NCBI RefSeq assembly: GCF_018130695.1
Contig: NZ_JAFCJX010000032.1
Span: 1-64,000, forward strand
DNA from: Bradyrhizobium jicamae
Lineage (GTDB): Bacteria > Pseudomonadota > Alphaproteobacteria > Rhizobiales > Xanthobacteraceae
DNA: 64,000 nt
Direction: 5' to 3'
Position numbers and translations under genes: made by a program. Positions 42,854 to 49,621 of the stretch are shown here, piece after piece (positions within the stretch are counted from its first letter, which is position 1; every line of letters starts with the position of its first letter). A model generated the notes under the pieces. The model ran no database searches, was not told where the DNA came from, and saw only the letters and a program-made list of their open reading frames with translations.

Positions 42854-45253
42854 ATGCCCATTCCTCTTGGTGAACTCGTTGATTTTCTAAGGAAAGATCC
42901 GGCCCTCCTACTTGGCGCCGGTGCTTCAATCCCTTCAGGAGCTCCAACAGGTGCGGCTCTTGCACATACTCTTTGGAAGAAAGTCGCAAACTCCGAGCCC
43001 ATCAGCGACGATCTCTTGGAAACGACCAGCATCTTATGTCGTCGCCACGGCAGATCAGCTGTTGTCGAGGAGATCAAGAATATCTTGCGCCCACTAAGGC
43101 CTACTGGCGGATTGCTTGGCCTCCCAAATGTTGAGTGGGGAGCAATCTTTACCACAGACTTCGATCAACTCGTCGAGGCAGCATATCGCCGGCACAATAA
43201 GCAGCTAACGGTTTTCCGTTCAAATTATGATTTCACCCGGAAAGAAGATGCTTCGGGTCATCGCCTCTACAAAATTCATGGCTGCATTTCGCAAGATCGG
43301 TCGAATGGCGACAAATCATCGCTGCTTTTGACTGAAGATGACTATGACGATCACAAGGCATTCCGTCAGGCCAGTTTCGTAGAGCTGGAAAGAACGTTGC
43401 TACAGTCCGATGTTTTGATCATCGGACAATCGCTAAGAGATCGTCATCTGCAAGACTTGGTGAAGGAGGTTCTGAAGTCGAAGGCCCAAGGCACGGAAGG
43501 ACAGGTGTACTTGCTGGCATATGACCGAGACGATCTGCGGGCTCAAATGCTGGAAGATCGGGGGGCCAAAGTCGCATTTGGTGGGATCGACGAGTTAATG
43601 CATGCCTTTGCGCAGGGAAGCAGTGTGATTCCGGCGTCAACGCAGGTCGATGACAACAACGAGACGCTTCTACCCTTGGGGCTGGTCAGCACCGTAAGGG
43701 ATGTTTCCATTGAGGTTGAGCAGCCAGCGAATGTCGTTCGTATGTTTAACGGTGGTCCGGCCACCTATTCAGATATCACAGCAAATCTAACCTTCGAACG
43801 AGATCACGAGCGCTCTGTCTTGGAGGCATTTGCGAGCGTTGAAATCGCCGTCGCGATTCTAACGGGAGCGGCGGGCGTGGGCAAAACGACTCTAGCAAGG
43901 AAAATCGCATCTGGATTCCGTAAGCTGGGCTATACGGCTTGGGAGCATAAAAATGAGTTCGTCTTTAGGCACAAAGCCTGGCTTGAGACGGAGGCACAAT
44001 TGCGCTCGTCCGGAGCAAGAGGTCTGCTAGTCTTGGATGAATGTACTCACTTTATGAAGGAGGTGAATAACCTCCTTGATGCCCTATCAACGATCGACAA
44101 GCCTGCGCTCCAAATATTGGCCACGGCTAATTCCGCTCAATGGACGCCGCGCATCAAGACTCGAAATTTCTTTGCTCGTGGCCAGCACATTGTTTTGTCG
44201 AGCTTGAGTGAAAATGAAATGCGGTCTCTTCTAAATCTATTGGAGAATAGCAAGCCGATTTCCGACCTTGTTCAGACCGAATTTAAGCGAGAGACTAGAA
44301 ACAAACAGTTTGAACGACTGCGTCAAAAATGTAGCGCAGACATGTTCGTCTGTTTGAAGAACATATTTGCAAATGAGAATTTGGATACAATTCTTCTGCA
44401 GGAGTATGATCTCCTAGCTGAGCCCTTGCAAGAGTATTACCGATTTGTGGCGGCTCTTGAGGCGGTCGGTACACGCGTGCATCGGCAGCTCATACTCCGG
44501 ATGCTGGGCATCTCGGCGAGCGAAGTCGCGGCGGTGCTCAATGGATTGTCGGGTATTGTCGACGAATTTGACATCAAGCCGTCGCGGGGTATCTACGGAT
44601 GGTCAACGCGGCATCTCGTAATTGCTCAGAAGATTACGGAATACAAGTTTTCGCACGTTGACGAGCTAACAAGGCTCTTCGACCAAATTATCGACAACAT
44701 CAATCCTCTCGAGCCACTTGAGCTCCAAAGCATCCGGGCCATCTGCGACACAGAGTTTGGGATCGCTCGGATCGGAGATGGCGCTACCCGCGAACGCCTG
44801 TATCGACGGCTTGTTTCGATTGTTCCTGCTGAACGGATACCGTGGCACCGACTAATCCGGGAAAGGCTAGATCAGAATGACATCGTCGAAACGGAATACT
44901 TGATTCGAGATGCGGCCGAGGCGGCCGGCGCGGACTCTCCGATTGATCGATATAGGGTCAGACTGTTGGTGTTGAGATCAAGCGAAACGCCGGGTATTTC
45001 TCTTGGTGACAGGCTCGCTTTGCTACGCAAAGCCTTCGAGCTTGCAACGACCAATATTGATCGGCACAAATTGGACAAGTATTCGTATCGGGAGCTATGC
45101 CACGTCGCGATTGAACTCAACAAGCGCGGAGAGAACGCGGCATACATGGATGAAGCCATCGCTCGCATGCGCGAAGGATGCGCGCTCATAATGGATCCCG
45201 ATCTTGATCGGATGCTGCAACGGTTTGAGGCGGTGCGCGCCAAGATGCATTGA
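42854..45253 (+). CDS. SIR2-STAND NTPase, putative antiphage defence protein (Avs5-like)
   Basis: The 799-residue protein joins three parts. A SIR2-type NADase-like domain (about 1-260) has the NAD loop LLLGAGASIPSGAP (Gly21-Ser25), IFTTDFDQLVE (100-104, where TTNYD is usual), the catalytic His142 in YKIHGC, and IIGQSLRDRHL. A STAND/AAA-like NTPase (about 310-530) has Walker A GAAGVGKTT (Lys344), Walker B LLVLDE (391-396) and the sensor-like ILATANSAQW. A helical C-terminal region is probably the sensor. Such proteins recognise a phage component and destroy NAD+. GC content is clearly lower than in the neighbours (40-45% in sampled lines), and it directly follows tRNA-Ser. Both suggest recent transfer. 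ATG 42854 has GGGGAAG upstream; TTG 42836 is an alternative. Confidence 0.85.
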   Translation: MPIPLGELVDFLRKDPALLLGAGASIPSGAPTGAALAHTLWKKVANSEPISDDLLETTSILCRRHGRSAVVEEIKNILRPLRPTGGLLGLPNVEWGAIFTTDFDQLVEAAYRRHNKQLTVFRSNYDFTRKEDASGHRLYKIHGCISQDRSNGDKSSLLLTEDDYDDHKAFRQASFVELERTLLQSDVLIIGQSLRDRHLQDLVKEVLKSKAQGTEGQVYLLAYDRDDLRAQMLEDRGAKVAFGGIDELMHAFAQGSSVIPASTQVDDNNETLLPLGLVSTVRDVSIEVEQPANVVRMFNGGPATYSDITANLTFERDHERSVLEAFASVEIAVAILTGAAGVGKTTLARKIASGFRKLGYTAWEHKNEFVFRHKAWLETEAQLRSSGARGLLVLDECTHFMKEVNNLLDALSTIDKPALQILATANSAQWTPRIKTRNFFARGQHIVLSSLSENEMRSLLNLLENSKPISDLVQTEFKRETRNKQFERLRQKCSADMFVCLKNIFANENLDTILLQEYDLLAEPLQEYYRFVAALEAVGTRVHRQLILRMLGISASEVAAVLNGLSGIVDEFDIKPSRGIYGWSTRHLVIAQKITEYKFSHVDELTRLFDQIIDNINPLEPLELQSIRAICDTEFGIARIGDGATRERLYRRLVSIVPAERIPWHRLIRERLDQNDIVETEYLIRDAAEAAGADSPIDRYRVRLLVLRSSETPGISLGDRLALLRKAFELATTNIDRHKLDKYSYRELCHVAIELNKRGENAAYMDEAIARMREGCALIMDPDLDRMLQRFEAVRAKMH

Positions 45254-45668
45254 TCCTTCGATGTACCTTCAACCCGGCTTGGTCTGCATGTAGCCGACGG
45301 CGTAGATGCTGCCATCCTTCTATGAAATGGATTCCTTGTTGCCGCTAGGGCAGTGTTGAGTGTCCCGACGTGCACTTGGCGCTCTCACGCCAAGTGCCTC
45401 TCTCCACCAGCATCGCAATCCCCACCAAGAACGACGCCTTGTTCGAGGGCAGGAACGCCGCCACCTTGGCGATCTCGTCCGGCTGCTCGACGCATTCAGA
45501 TTTCTTTTCACCTCGGCGCGGATCGGGTCTTCGGTACGGCTTCGTTATGGGGCGCCTGGTCCGGGCGGTTGACGAATAAGCGAAGCATCGGAGTATCGAC
45601 GACACCGTCTTTCGCGGAACCGCGCAGACTACCTTGGCTTCACCGCCCTTCCTCTCTACACTCCACCC
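45254..45668. other. Junk region with SDR gene debris
   Basis: This is the right flank of the SIR2-STAND gene. It contains a perfect 10-bp hairpin GCACTTGGCG-CTCTCA-CGCCAAGTGC (45372-45397) and a fragment of an SDR gene. There is no intact ORF, and the sequence returns toward high GC, so an island edge may lie here. No copy of the tRNA-Ser 3' end was found. Confidence 0.5.
45390..45495 (-). pseudogene. SDR (FabG-type) C-terminal fragment
   Basis: On the - strand the frame reads VEQPDEIAKVAAFLPSNKA then SFLVGIAMLVERGTW. This matches the end of classical SDRs (GRVEQPEEIA...SFVxGxxxxVDGG). Nothing before or after fits, so it is a remnant of a gene lost by rearrangement. Confidence 0.6.
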
Positions 45669-46196
45669 ATGCCCAAACCCGAAAGCTTCCCGATCGACAA
45701 GATCTACGTTCCCGTGAAGCGGAAGAAGGCGCTCAGGCCCGATCTGGTTCAGGAGATCGCCGAGAGCATCATGGAGATCGGGCAACAGGAGCCCATTCTC
45801 GTCCGGCGCGACGAGGAGCGCTTCGTGCTGATCGAGGGGCTGCATCGGTTCGAGGCCTGCAAGGCGCTGGGTGAAGCGACCATCATCGGATTGCTGGTCG
45901 CGGCCGAGGATACTCACCCAACCAAACTCCATTTGCATGAAAGTGCGGAGGTGGAAGCCGAGCGCGAGAAGATCGCGCGATTGAAAAAACTTCGTCTCGA
46001 AAGGGAGGCGGCCGAGCAATTGGCCGTAGGCGCGCGAGCCGTCAAGGCAACGAATCCGTCGGATCGCTTGCAAGGTCGACCGGAGAAGGCGCGTCGGGAC
46101 AGTCTCAAGGTGACAGGGCGGCCGTCGGAAGCTTCCAGGCCCAAAACCCTGTCGGATTGGATCACGCAACAAAAGCGCGACGGAGGACGCTACTGA
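45669..46196 (+). CDS. ParB-like nuclease/sulfiredoxin-fold protein
   Basis: The 175-residue protein has an N-terminal ParB/Srx-like domain (about 1-85): FPIDKIYVPVKRKKALRPD, LVQEIAESIMEIGQQEPILV and LIEGLHRFEACKALGE, with the GxHRxxA motif. The C-terminal half is charged and helical (EAEREKIARLKKLRLEREA). It lacks the helix-turn-helix of chromosome-partitioning ParB and has no ParA partner here. Related short proteins occur on islands and plasmids. It starts at ATG 45669, just past the SDR debris. Confidence 0.82.
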   Translation: MPKPESFPIDKIYVPVKRKKALRPDLVQEIAESIMEIGQQEPILVRRDEERFVLIEGLHRFEACKALGEATIIGLLVAAEDTHPTKLHLHESAEVEAEREKIARLKKLRLEREAAEQLAVGARAVKATNPSDRLQGRPEKARRDSLKVTGRPSEASRPKTLSDWITQQKRDGGRY

Positions 46197-46282
46197 TCGC
46201 TGAGACATGCAGCGACTCGCGGCGTATCGGCGGTCTTCCAGCGGCGTAAGCTTCCCCCTCGTCCGTGGGCTCCTGCGTCAGC

Positions 46283-46390
46283 TAAAGCGCGATGAAATCA
46301 GGTTGAATCGTCATCGCGCTTTAGCTCTTTGTTTGAGCATGATCTTTTCGGAAAACCGCTTCACACTTTTCCGGATCATGCTTTAGCGCG
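46283..46390. repeat. Composite dispersed repeat (aaagcgcgatga + gagcatgatc units)
   Basis: AAAGCGCGATGA / TCATCGCGCTTT (46284-46323) is followed by TTGAGCATGATC / GGATCATGCT (46333-46383). The stop codon of the gene at 46383 lies inside the repeat. The same composite in opposite orientation is at 52073-52199. Confidence 0.85.
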
Positions 46391-46709
46391 CAATAACCAC
46401 ACTTCGTTCGACGAAATCCGCGAGATGGGCGGGCAGCTCGACGCCGTAGGTGGCGCAGCGGCTTTGTAGCTCCTGCGCGACCGTTGCGGAAACATCCTCG
46501 ATCCAGTGTTCGAGCGTGTTGAAGGCTACGACCTGAATTGGTTCGAACAGCGGGCCGTCCAACATGCCACTGAGAACCGCTTCGAGATCGGCGAATTCCA
46601 CCTTCGCGGGGCTGGCGACACTTTCCATCAGCCGTGGCTCGTCGATGACCAGGTAAAGGGTTTGATCGGCGCCATAGGGCACCTCGGAAAGGGACAAGGA
46701 AACCGGCAT
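46383..46709 (-). CDS. Hypothetical protein, 108 residues
   Basis: MPVSLSLSEVPYGADQTLY opens a soluble mixed alpha/beta protein with acidic segments (VEFADLEAVLSGMLDG, EHWIEDVSATVAQEL). I recognise no domain. ATG 46709 follows GCGAGG; the longer frame to 46880 crosses an inverted repeat at 46831-46861 and looks non-coding. Its stop codon is inside a dispersed repeat. It is on the same strand as, and 220 bp downstream from, the GG-leader peptide gene at 46929, so a link is possible but unsupported. Confidence 0.6.
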   Translation of the reverse strand: MPVSLSLSEVPYGADQTLYLVIDEPRLMESVASPAKVEFADLEAVLSGMLDGPLFEPIQVVAFNTLEHWIEDVSATVAQELQSRCATYGVELPAHLADFVERSVVIAR

Positions 46710-46830
46710 GATCCGAAACCTCGCTTGCTGAAATTCAGCCTGCGAGAGCAACGGGAAAATCCGGCAATGGTTCCAATGTCCGCCGGACAGGAGCGGTCGG
46801 GCGATCCCATACTTAAGTCGAGACGCCGGT

Positions 46831-46861
46831 GAGCTCGCATACGTCGCGACGATGCGAGCTC
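46831..46861. repeat. Perfect 10-bp inverted repeat
   Basis: GAGCTCGCAT, an 11-nt loop, then ATGCGAGCTC. It lies between the peptide gene at 46929 and the hypothetical gene at 46383 and may be a transcript-end hairpin; there is no T-run. Confidence 0.45.
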
Positions 46862-46928
46862 GGCCAGGCAGCGGCGTCATTCGCGACGCCGGCTCTTACG
46901 TGCGCGCCGTCAGTTCAGACGGCGCTGA

Positions 46929-47099
46929 TTAGTCGGCGGAGATGGTCTTGCCCTTGCCGCGATCGGTGGTCGGCGAGGTGATGGTGATGTTGCCGTGCTT
47001 GTCGACGGTGACGATCGGACGGCAGCCGCCGGACGCGGCAGCGATCTCGTCGTCGGCGAGCAGGCGAAACTCGTGGGCGATGTGTGCAGTCGAGGTCAT
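46929..47099 (-). CDS. GG-leader peptide 3 (bacteriocin/RiPP-like precursor)
   Basis: The 56-residue product begins with a leader ending LADDEIAAASGG, the double-glycine type cut by C39-peptidase ABC transporters. The core after GG is about 31 residues (CRPIVTVDKHGNITITSP and a polar tail) with a single Cys at its first position. ATG 47099 has GGAG 6 bases upstream. A CRP-like site lies 80 bp before the ATG. The 5' region resembles that of the peptide gene at 47488, so the two promoters are paralogous. No immunity, transport or modification gene is recognised nearby. Confidence 0.7.
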   Translation of the reverse strand: MTSTAHIAHEFRLLADDEIAAASGGCRPIVTVDKHGNITITSPTTDRGKGKTISAD

Positions 47100-47178
47100 T
47101 GCAATCTCCATTGGGGTCATGGTGACTGGAGGATCCCGTCATCCGGGAGCCACCATGCCGCGCCGGCGAGCGGCGTGC

Positions 47179-47194
47179 TGTGAGCTTGGTCACG
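47179..47194. promoter_or_regulatory. CRP-like site of GG-leader peptide 3
   Basis: TGTGAGCTTGGTCACG (TGTGA-N6-TCACG) ends 80 bp before the ATG at 47099. The same motif is found 79 bp before the ATG at 47724. Confidence 0.55.
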
Positions 47195-47242
47195 CCGGCT
47201 GCGAGGCGCGGGACTATTTGCGCCGGCGCGCCTTCCGGCATG

Positions 47243-47275
47243 AAAAAAGCGGGGCCTCTTTCGAGAGCCCCGCTT
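47243..47275 (-). terminator. Intrinsic terminator of the GG-leader peptide operon
   Basis: On the - strand AAGCGGGGCTCTCGAAAGAG pairs back as GCCCCGCTT, followed by six T. It lies 26 bp past the stop of the peptide gene at 47301 and separates it from the peptide gene at 46929. Confidence 0.88.
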
Positions 47276-47300
47276 CGTAGCCACTTCGCTGGAAGAAGGT

Positions 47301-47468
47301 CTAGTGTTTTTGGCTGGTACCACCGAGCGTCGCCGGCACCGTGATGTGCTTGATGATCCATTGCAGGATGTCGGAGAGCGTGTCCGATCCGGACTTGCCG
47401 GTGTTGGTCATGCCTCCGCTCACGGTTTCCAGCTCGTCGCCGGTCAGCTCCTTGATCATGTTCTGCAT
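47301..47468 (-). CDS. GG-leader peptide 2 (bacteriocin/RiPP-like precursor)
   Basis: The 55-residue product is MQNMIKELTGDELETVSGG followed by a core of 36 residues (MTNTGKSGSDTLSDILQW, then IIKHITVPATLGGTSQKH). ELTGDELETVSGG is an almost textbook double-glycine leader. The core contains one amphipathic helix and no Cys. ATG 47468 has GGAG 6 bases upstream; ATG 47480 is an alternative that overlaps nothing. The gene lies 19 bp downstream of peptide gene 1 and ends at a strong terminator, so both are one operon. It is too short for common ORF cut-offs. Confidence 0.72.
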   Translation of the reverse strand: MQNMIKELTGDELETVSGGMTNTGKSGSDTLSDILQWIIKHITVPATLGGTSQKH

Positions 47469-47487
47469 CGCCGTCTCCATGGACCGA

Positions 47488-47724
47488 TCAGAACAGGTCG
47501 ATGATCGCGCTGATGCAGTAGCCGATGCCGCCGGTCAGGCCGCCACCGACCGCGCCGGGGCCGGCACCGACGCCGCCGACGGCCGCGCCGCCCAGGGCAC
47601 CGGTCGCGGCACCGCCCGCGACGGCTCCGAGAAAGCCCTTCCAGCTCCATTCGCCGGCGGCCACCGGGTCGAGTTCCTCGATCGAGAGCTCGCGATGGGC
47701 CATATCCTCATTCACAATCGTCAT
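47488..47724 (-). CDS. GG-leader peptide 1 with glycine-zipper core (class II bacteriocin-like)
   Basis: The 78-residue product has a leader MTIVNEDMAHRELSIEELDP ending VAAG. The hydrophobic core EWSWKGFLGAVAGG continues with repeated GxxxG/GGA units (ALGGAAVGGVGAGPG) and ends GYCISAIIDLF. GxxxG-rich cores like this are typical of two-peptide class II bacteriocins, which pair as helices in membranes. ATG 47724 has GGAG 7 bases upstream. The gene is first in a two-gene operon with the peptide gene at 47301, a natural two-peptide arrangement. A CRP-like site lies 79 bp upstream. Activity is inferred, not shown; a membrane protein with a glycine zipper is the alternative. Confidence 0.75.
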   Translation of the reverse strand: MTIVNEDMAHRELSIEELDPVAAGEWSWKGFLGAVAGGAATGALGGAAVGGVGAGPGAVGGGLTGGIGYCISAIIDLF

Positions 47725-47802
47725 GTCAGTGCTCCATTGATGTGATGGCACGGGACCACCCCGCAACCGGGAGACAGGTTGCCGGCTTTATTCCCGCCCG
47801 GC

Positions 47803-47818
47803 TGTGAGAGACATCACG
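47803..47818. promoter_or_regulatory. CRP-like site of GG-leader peptide operon
   Basis: TGTGAGAGACATCACG (TGTGA-N6-TCACG) ends 79 bp before the ATG at 47724. Further downstream both leaders share a small CCCG/CGGG hairpin (about 35 bp before the ATG) and CAATGGAG. The module thus looks duplicated with the site at 47179. Confidence 0.55.
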
Positions 47819-47915
47819 CCACGCGCGGACGCGTGTGACGCGCGGCACGCTCGCAATTGACAGGGGCCGCGTGTTGCGGCGTGGAACCAAATCGCCGCGT
47901 TCGCCTTATCCGCGC

Positions 47916-48032
47916 ATGAGACTGTCGAGGTCCGCGAAGGTGGAGATCATCGCAGGCTGTGCGGTCGCGATCGCGCTGACCGCGACGCTGTACTACGCCT
48001 ATCTGGCCTGGCTGCTCGCGGCACCGGATTGA
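47916..48032 (+). CDS. Possible 38-residue membrane peptide
   Basis: MRLSRSAKVEIIAGCAVAIA continues into one membrane helix and ends AWLLAAPD. A basic N-terminus and single helix are plausible for a small membrane protein, for instance an immunity peptide of the divergent GG-leader operon. There is no ribosome site before ATG 47916, so the call is weak. Confidence 0.3.
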   Translation: MRLSRSAKVEIIAGCAVAIALTATLYYAYLAWLLAAPD

Positions 48033-48084
48033 AGTGGGGCGCTCGACACAGTGGAGGGTATCAGGCCCGGCGCCCATCCGTGGC

Positions 48085-48267
48085 TTAGCCAATCGACTCC
48101 GACGTCTTGATCTCACTGCGGCCGGCTTGCGGAATCGATGGTCGCGGCACCTTAAAGAGGAGTTCGGTTACCGCATCGACACCGGTCTCGAATCCGCTGC
48201 GATAGCCGGCGCGATAGAGCAGTACGGCTGCGAGGATGCTGCAGAACGTCAGGGCGGCGCTTTCCAT
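48085..48267 (-). CDS. Small membrane protein, 60 residues
   Basis: MESAALTFCSILAAVLLYRA forms one membrane helix, followed by GYRSGFETGVDAVTELLF and a polar tail. ATG 48267 has a clean GGAGAATGAC ribosome site, which supports translation. It has no known family. It is on the same strand as the GG-leader operon and upstream of it by about 360 bp. It could be an accessory or immunity protein, but nothing proves it. Confidence 0.55.
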   Translation of the reverse strand: MESAALTFCSILAAVLLYRAGYRSGFETGVDAVTELLFKVPRPSIPQAGRSEIKTSESIG

Positions 48268-48445
48268 GTCATTCTCCGTTACAGCTCGGACCTGCCCCGC
48301 CCCGCATTTGCCATAGCATCTGCGGCTTACCGGCAGCTGACGCCGATCTTGTCTCATCTTTTCAACGTTGCAGCCCTCGACCGCCGTCGAAGACGGGGTA
48401 GAGTGATACGGAACAAACCCAAGAAAAGCCTGATGGGAGAAACAC

Positions 48446-49435
48446 ATGCCCAACGTGTCGCGCCGGCCGTTCTTGCGACTCGCGCTCGGCGCCGCCGTTG
48501 CCCCGCTGGTCTCGCGTGCCCTGCGTGCCGACACGTTTCCGACCCGGCCGATCACCATCATCGTGCCGTTTGCGGCGGGCGGGCCGACCGACGTGCTGGC
48601 GCGGATCCTCGCCGAATATATGCGCGGCAGCCTCGGCCATCCCGTGGTGGTCGAGAACATCACGGGTGCCTCGGGTACGGTGGCGGGCCTGCGGGCGGCG
48701 CGTGCGGCGGCGGACGGCTATACCATCACGATCGGGCATTGGGGCACGCATTGCCTGAACGGCGCGATCTATCAGCTGCAATATGATGTGCGCGAGTTTG
48801 CGCCGATCGCGCTGATCGCAAGCGGCCCGCAGCTGATCATCGCCCGGCCCGACCTGCCGGCGAAGAATCTGAAGGAGCTGATCGGCTGGCTGAAGAGCAA
48901 TGCCAGCAAGGCGACGGCGGGCACCGCAGGCCCGGGCTCCGGCGCGCATGTCGCCGGCGTGTTCTTCCAGCAGCTCACCGATACCAATTTCTCGTTCGTG
49001 CCCTATCGCGGCGCGGGTCCGGCGCTGAACGACCTGATGGCCGGGCATATCGACATCATGTTCGACCAGGCGTCGAACTCGCTGGCGCAGGTCAAGAGCG
49101 GCACGGTGAAGGCCTATGCCGTCACCTCATCGTCGCGCCTGCCATCGGCGCCGGAGATTCCGACCGTCGATGAAGCGGGATTGCCGGGGCTCTACATCGC
49201 CTATTGGCACGGCCTGTGGGCGCCGAAGGGCACGCCGGCCGAGATCGTCGCAACGCTCGGCGCCGCGGTGCGCACGGCGCTTGCCGAACCCGCGGTGCGG
49301 CAGCGTTTCCTGGAGCTGGGGCAGGAAATTCCTGCGCCCGACAAGCAGAGTGGTGATGCGCTGCGCGCGCATCAGGCGGCGGAGATCGAGAAATGGTGGC
49401 CGATCGTCAAATCGGCCAACATCAAGCCGGAGTAG
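48446..49435 (+). CDS. Bug-family substrate-binding protein (tripartite tricarboxylate transporter type)
   Basis: The 329-residue exported protein has a twin-arginine-like signal (SRRPFLRLALGAAVAPLVSR, cleavage near LRAD). The Bug/TctC fold follows: PTRPITIIVPFAAGGPTDVL, VENITGASG, VPYRGAGPALNDLMAGHIDIMFD and GLWAPKGTPAEIVATL. Such proteins bind carboxylates or related small molecules in the periplasm. No TctA/TctB membrane genes are nearby, as is common for orphan Bug proteins. ATG 48446 is the start. Confidence 0.92.
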   Translation: MPNVSRRPFLRLALGAAVAPLVSRALRADTFPTRPITIIVPFAAGGPTDVLARILAEYMRGSLGHPVVVENITGASGTVAGLRAARAAADGYTITIGHWGTHCLNGAIYQLQYDVREFAPIALIASGPQLIIARPDLPAKNLKELIGWLKSNASKATAGTAGPGSGAHVAGVFFQQLTDTNFSFVPYRGAGPALNDLMAGHIDIMFDQASNSLAQVKSGTVKAYAVTSSSRLPSAPEIPTVDEAGLPGLYIAYWHGLWAPKGTPAEIVATLGAAVRTALAEPAVRQRFLELGQEIPAPDKQSGDALRAHQAAEIEKWWPIVKSANIKPE

Positions 49436-49450
49436 ACGACGTCGCGTCGC

Positions 49451-49621
49451 TCAGGCGGCCTCGCGCTCCGACCTCACGGCATTGCAATCGTAGCAGCGAA
49501 ACACCCGCACCGCTTCGTGCTTCGCCGTCGCCGGCAACGCGGCCAGCAGCTTCATGCGATGTCCGCAGGCTTCACATGTGCAAGTCACTTCTTCGCGCAT
49601 TCGCTGTTCACCCGTCGGCAT
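49451..49621 (-). CDS. Zinc-ribbon miniprotein, 56 residues
   Basis: MPTGEQRMREEVTCTCEACG continues to HRMKLLAALPATAKHEAVRV and FRCYDCNAVRSEREAA. Two Cys pairs, CEAC and CYDC, separated by about 25 residues make a zinc-ribbon knuckle. ATG 49621 has GGGGAG with ideal spacing. The gene is shorter than usual ORF cut-offs and easily missed. It converges with the Bug gene, 15 bp apart. It could bind nucleic acid or be a small regulator; function is unknown. Confidence 0.72.
   Translation of the reverse strand: MPTGEQRMREEVTCTCEACGHRMKLLAALPATAKHEAVRVFRCYDCNAVRSEREAA

Noticed and set aside
45345..46208. 287-residue open frame on the - strand
   Set aside because: Most of it is antisense to the ParB-like gene. 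Only the short SDR-like stretch at 45390-45495 has real similarity and is listed as a remnant.
42592..48300. A complete integrative island with att sites
   Set aside because: No integrase and no second copy of the tRNA-Ser 3' end were found by eye. Only the low-GC gene itself supports transfer.
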